A stretch of 64,000 bases of DNA, taken from assembly GCF_021917145.1 (NCBI RefSeq), contig NC_061080.1:5252693-5316692 (forward strand), given 5' to 3'. A model generated the notes under the pieces. It ran no database searches, was not told the origin of the DNA, and saw nothing but the letters and a program-made list of their open reading frames with translations. This document shows positions 47,001 to 56,300 of the stretch, piece by piece (within the stretch, counting starts at the first letter, position 1; the number at the start of each line of letters is the position of its first letter). A program made the translations under genes and the position numbers. The DNA comes from Hypomesus transpacificus (Eukaryota; Chordata; Actinopteri; Osmeriformes; Osmeridae).

Positions 47001-48948
47001 CAGCAACCTTCAGATTAATAGCCCAATTCCCTAACCGCTCAGCCATCTGACCCCCTAACATGCCTCCTTATTCCTCTATGTTAAGTGGCTGTGGACATCA
47101 AAAATGATAGGGCAGTTGTGATAATCACAGTAGATTACAGTTGTGTCTGGGTGTATTTCGGAAATAGTTCCAACAAGCAGCCATTGTTGTCACCTGTTTT
47201 TATGATGCTACTAAGAATAGCTGAGTGTGGATTTAGTTTCTGAAATTCATCTAACCACAGGAGGCTCATTCGCAGCCGTGGTGAGCCCATGTGTGTATTC
47301 ACACAATGTTGCCTACTGTAGGACGTGTTCTGCTGAATCACTGAACCAATTCAACATCTGGCTTTAACCTAAAGTCTTGGAACCAAGATGTGTGAATGCT
47401 GGTGTCCAACCAGGTTTTCAATAGGATCTGGAAGAGAACTGCAGCAATGCGGATGTAACAGAATTGTCCCCAGTTTCCAACCACTTTAAAACAAAGAGCC
47501 TTTCACTTTTCAAAATTCGCCATCTGTGTGTCAACTGCCCTCCAAAAAACAAAAGTAAAATCCTAAAATTCAAGTCCAAATATGAGAAGAAAGTTACATT
47601 TAAATGCTATGACTGTCTTTAAAGAACAGTCTAAATAGTTGACTTTAAATTTAGGTCAGTATTATTAGTACCTGAAATATGGTAATGTTATACATTCCAC
47701 TATGTTTGAAATAAACTTCACATAGGACTCATAATTCACTCTTGGATTGGAAGTAGATACTATCTCCACTGGGACCCTCACCCCATTCTAGCTCCCTCGC
47801 TCCACAGGAATTTAGCAACAAAGTGTTTTCTACAGATTACATCACCTGGCTCTTCAAGGCCTGGCCGTATGATATCATCAAAGATGACCCCGCTCTGAGT
47901 GGCACGGTGGTACTGGCGGGTATACATCTTTAATGTCAGGAAGCGTCCCATGAACGTATGGTTCCCCCTTAGGTAGGGGAACTCCTCTTCGGGGGAACCC
48001 CTCTTCAGGTTGAAAAGGGACATGGGATCTGTGGGGACCAGGCTCTGGTTGTGCAGGAAGCCATCAAATAGGAAATATGTTATGCTTGTGTCCTGAATGA
48101 TATTTTGTTCATATTTGGAAAATGATCTGACAGTACTTGGCATCATCTTCCAAGTGTAGAACATGTATATTTGAAAGTCAACCTTACAGCTCTACTTTCC
48201 TACAATATAAAAGCCATGCTTTCCAGAGCAGCTATATTGATGATACATTTTTTGCAGGCTAGTTTTTGCCCATACTACAGATGCAGTGTAGGAATTAGGA
48301 ACATGATTGTGTCTATCGGGTGCACAGCAAGTGTTATTACAATTAAACTTAGATGGACAAAATAAAGTTTCAAACCCTAGAAAATGTTGCATGTTTTAAA
48401 TGCAATTAGTTCCACTGGAATCCCCATTCACTTTACTGATTGACACAAATGAATATAGAGTTTATTGTTGGCCACATGACGACTCTTTGCCTGGTTGTTG
48501 GCACAGCTGTTTGAAAACACACAAAGAATCCCAAGGCTGCATTTGTTCAATCCACATAGCTTAGTTCCCTGCTGTCGCTCTGCTCAATCGGAACAGACTA
48601 TGAATCCCTTTAAGGCAGTATACATGCACTACTGTGTTAGATGTAATCATAAAATCATACTGTCTTAAAAGCATTACCTCGAGAACCGGCCTGTATTTAG
48701 CTTCCTGAGGGAATACGATGGGGGCTGTAATAAGAGGTTTAACATCAGGGATGCTCAGTACTACTGTCATGTTTCATTATTAGTTAAATGATTACAGTTT
48801 AAACAAACAAAAATTAAGATAGAAATACACTGTTAGATTTTTGTCCAATTGTTAAGTTGTCCAGAGAAGTTATGTCGTACTTTAATGTTAACATTGAGAC
48901 AGCATTCATGCCTTAAAACAGCCAGTACTTACGTTTGATTTTCCACAT
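44053..48948 (-). CDS. Creatine-kinase-like protein, probable pseudoenzyme
   Basis: Minus-strand exons: 48763-48770 plus its continuation to 48678 (first exon body), 47846-48092, 46629-46783, 46227-46359, 45710-45866, 45110-45233, 44762-44951, 44053-44213. Splice phases agree throughout, giving 419 codons from ATG 48770. An alternative start at 48946-48948 spliced from donor 48932 to 48763 gives 421 (cytosolic CK is about 381). The fold is clearly creatine kinase: [34 protein letters not shown] and a C-terminal P-x-QK. Compared with the family, Arg130 and Arg132 are Glu179 and Ser181, Arg236 is Lys280, reactive Cys283 is Ser327, and the Arg320 / flexible-loop segment is replaced and six residues shorter. 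Catalytic Glu232 (Glu276) and Arg292 (Arg336) remain. Phosphotransfer is therefore doubtful. No frame break is seen, so the gene seems under selection. It lies tail-to-tail with mark1, as CKB does with MARK3. The 5' edge of the second exon could also be 48044. Confidence 0.86.
46041..46188. mobile_element. Small hAT-type MITE in a CK-like intron
   Basis: CAGTGGTTCTCAAC at the left and GTCGAGAACTACTG at the right form inverted ends. The flanking octamers GCCTAAGC (46033-46040) and TCCTAAGC (46189-46196) differ at one base, a clear 8-bp target duplication. 148 bp, no coding capacity. Confidence 0.82.
46830..47055 (-). mobile_element. tRNA-derived SINE with an expanded tail
   Basis: Same family as the 18 kb copy, minus orientation. 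The tail has expanded to several ACATTT/ACATTA units. TAACAT flanks both sides (46824-46829, 47056-47061). It sits in the CK-like intron between 46784 and 47845, which is otherwise unremarkable. Confidence 0.82.
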
Positions 48949-49989
48949 CTTTTAGAGTCAAACGTTTTGGTGGCTTGTGGGATCTGTCGTGGGGCCCTGT
49001 GAGGCGTTGGTGAGAGTTCAACAGCTTCAGGTTTTTCTCTCAACATCCAACAAAAGAGCTAATAATAGCCGTGGAGTCTCGCCAACTCCTCTCGTCATCC
49101 GGAGTTCACTGTCCAACTCCCACCTGACCCGTTCATCTCTACAAAGTGGGGTGGCAGTTGCCGGTGTCATATTGCCTGGCCCTAACAATGTCAAATCTTT
49201 TTATAACTCAATGTAAATTAGCACTGTGAGTGGGTGGGTTTGCAAAGACACAGGAAGACTTTGGTAATGTACACCATACAGAATCACTGAGAAAAAAATG
49301 GATTGGACATTATGATGGTGACCACTCAAAATGAAACCAAAATGAAAATAATAAATCTTTTTTTACTTAAAAATGGTGTGGGCAATGTTGTTTAAAAGCT
49401 TTTTTTGTCATATTTGCCTAATCAGACCACTTATTGACCCTTACTTATCAACATATGACTAACAAGGCTACTATAAGTTACACAATGGGGTGTGAGTGCC
49501 ATCAAGTAGAGTCCGTCCAGAAATTCCAGACTTTAGCATTGAGAGGTGGGGCCAGGTTGACACCCACCCTTACCACGACAAATCATTAAAGATGCTGTAA
49601 AGCAAATTCCATGATAAGCTTCTCAGTACATTATATACATGTCAAATGAGTTGCATGTATGCACACGTCCTGATCATTTAGAGTTAAAAAGTTATAAATA
49701 ATCATGTTAAGTGAAACTGACACAGTAATTATGAAATTGGGGACATTAGCCTGGAGATGGAAAAGGGCAAACTGATTTTCTACAAGGAACACCTGACAGA
49801 ATGTGGTGTTGATGTGGAAGATGCCTTAGTGTACTAGGCAGTTTTCATCAGCTTTTCAAACGGACTGTTTAGAGTACCTCACCGTATTCTATGTGTTCCT
49901 GACCTATAGTAATGATTAAAAAAAAATTACTTCACAATGATGTAAACATCTAGCCAGAATCATTCCCTATCATCTTTTTATATTAGAGT
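48949..49989. other. Spacer, including the likely CK-like promoter
   Basis: Non-coding. The part next to 48949 should contain the minus-strand 5' leader and promoter of the CK-like gene; nothing specific can be pointed out. No repeat recognised. Confidence 0.5.
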
Positions 49990-52416
49990 GCAGTGAATAC
50001 GGCTTTACTTCTGGGGTTTTCACAGAGGAACAATTCGACTCTTCTTAATGGTCTGCTGAAGCAGGGGTTTCAGATGTCCCAGAAACCAATCAAGTACATC
50101 CACAAGATGATTGGGAAGAAACAAGGACTTGTTGCATTTGACTTGAGGAAATACTCTGAATCAGATGAGGATCTGTGAGTGCTGCTGCCTGTGGTCGAGG
50201 CTTCCAGAACAGCTCTGTGAATATTTGCTTCATATTTGCAACTTAAAATTTGGTAGATACCTATATTTCAACTCAATACCTGCACAGAGTGTCACTGTTT
50301 TAATAGCTATACTGTCATACAGTACAGCTGTGCATGTATGTGCTTGGGTTCATGTCTGTTATTGAGTCATGTAGATCTCATTAGTGAGTATATTGTCCCA
50401 GATGGACTGATTGTGACCTCACTGAGATGTGTTGCGAGCCTCTGGCCTCAACTCTACACTCAAAACACCTGTAGCTTGATAGGGCAGGACCTGAGCATCA
50501 ATACACCACTGGATATATGTTTAACACTGCTTGCAACTGGACTAAGTCATCTCCTCTGTAAACTAGAGACACTAAGGTAAGAAATTAAATGTATGTCCTT
50601 AAGTGTGTGTTCAAGCCAGTGTGATAATGTCATTGTAATTGTGTGGCAGTGTGTTATTTGATTTATATGTGCCACAATGTTCATTGAAGCAGATGAAAGC
50701 TGTCACCATATTAAAGGAGTGCACGAATGGTTTGTTATGTTTATGATAAAATATCATGGCACAGTCCAAATGTAAGATTTGCATTTGTTTATCCACCTTC
50801 TGTTCAGTATCCATCGAACTTAAATAGTTTTGCCCCCTTCATCTCTAGGCTGAAAAATGTGGTGTCCTGGAAAAAGGTTGTAGTTCAAGGTTTTTGGGCG
50901 AGATTAAAACTGTCCTGTCTGGCTAGGGCTCTCATTAAATCCATGATCCCACTTAAGGGAGCTCGGTTTGAGCTGTAATGAAGTACATTCACACAAGTTT
51001 TGCATATACAGACACCCCAAATACTTGAAGTCTAACACTCCACTGTCTTCCATGTTTGGCGTCACGGAGTTGACAGTGTATGTGATCGCAGCTGAAAAAG
51101 CCCCCTAGAAATAGTTGGTTTTACTCTCAATATTTCTACTCATATGTAGTGTACTGAGTAGTGTGTATACTCCCCATAAAATGACAGACTACTCTTTCTA
51201 CAGCCGGTCATGCTGTAACATCAGGGAGGATGGTTGTGCCTCACTGGGTTCTGCTATGATGTTGAATCCCTCACACTTGAGAAAGTTGGACCTAATTTCA
51301 AACAATTCAGAGGACTGGAAGAGAAAGACGTTGTCTTGTTTTGCAAAACCCTCTTTGCAGACTGTAAAACCTTGTGTAAGTAGTACAAAAATATTTTGTA
51401 TTTATTTGGTTTAGTTGAAGCTTTTAACTAACAAAATAGCAGTTATAATTTCATGTTTTTTGGTGGCTTTTTGCTGTTCTAAATGCAGTAATCTTGCAGG
51501 GAAATGGTGCAAGACTGGACTCAGTTCCAACTCCTTGCCAAGCCTAAACGAGTTGGACCTGAGCTTTAAAGGTCCCATGGCATGAAAATTTCACTTTATG
51601 AGATTATTTAACATTAATATGAGTTCCCCTAGCCTGCCTTTGGTTCCCTAGTCCCGCCTCTCTCCTCCTCATAGCATTTAAAGCTACAGACACAGAAATG
51701 GCACATCCTAAGGAAAACTCATTGTGGGACTGCTCGTAGTGGCTGTAATTCTGCACCAAGGCTGAATTTCGGGAAAGAGACTTCAGGTACAGTATTAGGG
51801 GACCACTAAGGCCTATATAAAAGCATCCAAAAACAGCATGCCATGGGACCTTTAAACAATGGCATGATTATGGAGTTAGGCTGCTCTCTGCTGGACTGGG
51901 AGATCTTCACTGTTAACTGGAGACACTGAGGTAATCCTCTAAGAGTTATACACATTCCTAATGATAGTCCTCAAAATGCATGTCAAACTAAACGGGACAT
52001 ACAATGTGTATGATTATAACCTCAATATCACATGCAATGAATTCAATACAATTAGTTGTACTGCAAACACAACAAACAATATACACTTCCAAGGTAAAGT
52101 TCATGCTAAGGAGCAGGGTGGGCACAAGTGCCAGTGAAAAGGGTGGACCACAAGAGCTCATCTACAAATTAGTTTTTGATGATGGCTTTGGGTATGATAT
52201 GGCCCTTCAACTTTTAGTCACACCTGGAGTGTATGAAAATGAATGTGGATTCTCACTGCTATGTTCAGTGGCAGTATAATAACAGCCGGTCACACGATTA
52301 CAGATTATTTAAATTAATTATCAAAGAGATAGGATGTTCTTCTTTGTCCTCAGCCACTAGATTAAACCTCTCCCACCTGCTAGAGCTGGATCTGAGGAGA
52401 ACTAATGTTCTGAGGT
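49990..52416 (+). pseudogene. NLR (NLRC3-like) leucine-rich-repeat gene fragment, broken
   Basis: Pieces of a fish NLR-type C-terminal region lie in order. At 50120-50220 is FDLRKYSESDEDL, a stop, LLPVVEASRTAL, and another stop. A repeat ending LLCKLETLR with a donor lies near 50577. At 51205-51320 a piece reads EDGCASLGSAM and NPSHLRKLDL. At 51500-51570 is LPSLNELDLSF, interrupted by the MITE at 51570. Its continuation at 51860-51930 has an in-frame TAA inside HC-stop-LETLR. A last piece, NLSHLLELDLRRTN, ends at a donor near 52415. Stops, an insertion and the missing NACHT domain mark it as dead. Fish NLRs of this type are large expanding families. Exact exon limits are uncertain. Confidence 0.75.
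51570..51851. mobile_element. TTAA-flanked MITE (piggyBac-like) inside the LRR exon
   Basis: Inverted ends AGGTCCCATGGCATG and CATGCCATGGGACCT, with TTAA immediately outside both (51566-51569 and 51852-51855), the target signature of piggyBac-type transposition. 282 bp, no coding capacity. It splits a recognisable LRR sequence. Confidence 0.82.
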
Positions 52417-53391
52417 GAGGATCTGCTCACTACACTACTTAGATAGACTTAGCAAACTTGACTGAAGGGACATCATTTCCATTCAGATATCTATGAAAAC
52501 TAGTGTGATATTCAAAGACTGGTATTTAAAAATTTAAACATCTGATTTTTCTATACTGTATCTTGTATTATTGAAGTGTTGCAGTGCACGGATGTCATGA
52601 AGTGTCATAAGTCTCTCAGGTAAATAGGTGATATTTGTTTAAAAAAAAATATGTATTCGTTTTGATAGGATTTTGCTACTTAAAAAGGTGTATGATGGTG
52701 TATAGGAATGCATATTTTCAATTGGATTATGAGTTTTGACAACAACAAAAAAACACTTTACTAAATCTGTATTTTTATTGCTAAAGAAAAACATTGCTTA
52801 AAAATCATGTTCATCACAAAAAAAAATATGTCACACTTGACTAATGTATATGACTTGTTTCAGCTGAAATTACCTTTGGAGAAAGTAATATTGTTTTTCA
52901 AGCTAGAGCAGCCAGTGAACAAGTCACCAGACCAGTGGAAAAGGTAAACACTTATAACTGTTACACATTCATCCTGTGAGGAGCAACTGCAAAAGCAGCA
53001 GCATAAGCTTCATATCACTAAGAAAACAAGTAAACCAAAGTTTTGTGATCTTTAAAGCATTGAGGGGACGAACGTATTCTCTCTTAATGAAAATTAAGAG
53101 TAGCAGGAAGTTTAGCATTTACTACATTTGAGAAAGAAAAAAAAGTTTTATAAACTCAATTCAGTTTTTTAATACTTAACATTCAAATCCCTGAGTTATC
53201 CTGTCAAATAACATGCATGTTCCTTTAAAATCTTCAGTCTGGCTGACAGGATAAATAGCTAAGTTCACAAAATTACTAAATAAAAACATGTACACACATC
53301 AGTAATTCCCTTTTTAAGATTCTTCACACAGTTAGTTTGCCCCCAGAAAAAGCATAATTGAGCAAGATGAAGTAGGTCTGACCAAACAGAT
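52417..53391. other. traf5 3' UTR region and spacer
   Basis: AT-rich. Minus-strand poly(A) candidates are ATTAAA at 53168-53173 and AATAAA at 52774-52779. A short plus-strand open stretch before a GTAAAC at about 52944 cannot be assigned to a gene. Confidence 0.5.
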
Positions 53392-56300
53392 CTACAAGTC
53401 ATCTAAACCTGTTGTATCAACTTTGACCTTTACAAAGAGTGTGTCTTCTCTGATGTAGACTGCGGTTTTGGGTGCCTCCAGCTGGGCGTGTGAGATAAAG
53501 CGCGGGAAGCCTGAGGCAACGTTGGCAGCGACATCTGAGCTGGGGCGCTGGAAGCTGTTACAGGCTGGGTCAGGACGTAAATTGTGGGTGTAGTGGTTGT
53601 TGGCCCCACTCTGGTCCAAGACCGAAAGGGAAACGGTCTGTCGGAAGGGCCATTGAAGGAGTGGGTCAAAGTCGCTCCGCATGAGGACCACATAGAGGGA
53701 CAAATGACTGCCTTTACCATCCCCATCCCCATTCAGGTAGGCTTTGACAGCCATTTTGTATCCACAACGGCCAGTATGGAACGGCACACTACAAAAGCAT
53801 GGTTGGAGGCCCTGGACTCCAGACTTTTTCTTGCGGAAGTCACGGATCTTCCAGATGAGTTTCCCGTCGTATGAGGTGGACTCGAGCTCCTTGAAGCGTT
53901 CTTCATTGCGTTCAAGCTGAGCTGTGTGAATGTCCAGGAGGCGAGAATGACGCTTGTAGTTCTCCTCCAGAGCCACTGTATGAGAGCAGATACTGGTAAT
54001 TAAGACTTAACTTAAGGTTAAGACTCTTATTGTCATGATAGTCATGTTTTAGTTAAACAAGTCATCCAGCAGTAGCCATTTCCATTTGCAACCTTGCCAT
54101 CTGCTTGTTACGGTATATCAATCACCAATTGTCATTGAGTTTAGCTGCTGACTATAAGATGGCTAATTCTTGTTGGGATCATTCATTTTGATATTTTTTG
54201 GTGCCATAAAACCACTAGGCCTCTTCTCCCAAAACCCCCATGCCTTTGTGCGTGAACGGGAGGACTACTATCTCAACTTACCCAGGTGGTCTTTGAGGCC
54301 TTCGGTGGTGGACACCTGCTGTTTCAGTGAGTCCAGAGAGGTTTTCAGATAACTCAGGCCCTCCTGGGCCATGCCAGGGCTGAACATCCTGGACAGCTCC
54401 TGAAGCTGGAGTCTGACACTGGAGATTTGGTCCCTTTGCTCGTTCAGAGATCTCTGAAGGAATTTTTTTTTGAAAGGTTAATTTTTCCACTGCGTGAGGG
54501 CTTTTGTTTTTGAGCTTTTTTTCCATACAAAGCATTAATAGACCATTTGGTTTTGTATTGCGGAAGTGATGGGTTAGATTCTTACCTGCACTGCAGTTAG
54601 GGTCTGGTCGCACCTGCTAACATGCTGGGCCAGAGGCCTAACCTCTTTTTCCAGACTGCTGACAATCTGGCTGTTCTCCTGGAGCACCTGGTTTCTAAAC
54701 AGCACCTCCTGTTGGACGACTTCCATCTTGCATGGAGAGAAAAGGTCATTCCGATAGAGGAAATCAAATTTGAGATCAAATATATATAAAACCCATGGTG
54801 CTGGGCAATCAATTAGAGTGTTTACATTTCTGAAACACATTAGAAAACACTACCAGATTTTTCAAACGTCCATTCTAAGAGCATTTCTTAGTTCCGTCAG
54901 TATCCTTTATACCGTATTTATCAGAAAATAAGCCGCATTTTCTATAAACCGCACCCCACCCGAATGGGAGCTTTGTTTTTGTAAATCGGAGTATAAACCG
55001 CACTGGAATATATGCTGCACTTGATACGGAACAATGTTACCAAGCAATGCATGAGTATAGGTGATCTTACAGCATCGTAACACACTTCGGTTGTGCTAAT
55101 ATGTCCAAAAATAAAGCCAAGTCACTCATTTAGTGGCAAAAACCATTGTTATGTCTACAAAATTATTTTAGATATAGTATATATAGTAAAGTAAGTTTAG
55201 CTAGCTTGCAAATCCTGAGAATAGCCTACTGAAGTTGAATTAGCCAATGTCGCTAGCGATGCTAGCTAACGTTAGTTTGCTAGCTGTAGGCTGTATAGCT
55301 AGGGTGACCAGACGTCCTCTTTTACCCGGACAAGTCCTCTTTTTGAGACCTAAAAATTTTGTCCGGCAGGGATTCCAAAATCGGCCGGGATTTTGCCTCG
55401 TTGGATATTTGTGTTTGGGTCTTTCACAAACTAATTATTACGCCCGGCCTTACAAGTTTTGGAAGGGTATCTCCCTTACGTTCCACCTTCTTGCGCGAGC
55501 TCTGACCGTAGAGAGAACTGTCATTAGTCAACCGCCTTTTCAGTGTTGCCAGATGCACAATAATTATCCTCCAAATACGGTGATTGTGAGCCTTTGGTAT
55601 GATACCATTTCCAATCTGGCAACAATGTGAGCACTTTGCCGCCTTTGTTGAATATATGAGGAGGACTGAAAAGTGTCTTAATTTTCTTATGTTAATATGT
55701 GACCATAAACAATTTATTATTTAGAATTTTTTGGGTCTTGAAGCTGTTTGATTTACTGGAATTATTATCAAAGGTTATGTTCTACTATCCATTTGCCTAC
55801 TTTAGTAAGTCACTGTATTTCCAAGCCCTGATAGTGTAACTGAGACGACACAGTAAATAATTTATCTTTCAAGTTATAAGCCCCCGTTCAAGTGATGAGC
55901 ACTAAATTAGCTGCACGGTCTGTAGAAGTCTTTGTGACAAAGCCACTTTTTTGTTCTAAAACCAGGCTATAAGTCGCTTCTAAATATAAGCCATACAACC
56001 ACAAGAAAACTGTAAAATCAGGGTACAAGCCGCGGCTATATTTTCGAAAAATACGGTATTTCCTGGATTTCATCCTGTAACATTGGTTCTTTACCAGGTA
56101 GTATTGTCACAATGCAACATTAAAACAAGAACTTGAATGTCCCTCAAATATATGTTACAATTGGTATACTCGGCTGTATGGTTTCTAAACATCTTGGTTA
56201 CTTTGTTGATTGGTAAATTATACTAGCGCTGTAGGCCTTGAAATTCCTTCCCTTGCAATAAAACTGGAATCTTACTTTTTTTTCTAATTTGGTATTGCTT

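Noticed and set aside
52004..52279. Extra NLR or SPRY-type exon downstream of the LRR fragment
   Set aside because: The translated sequence shows no LRR or SPRY motif; kept only as part of the pseudogene span.
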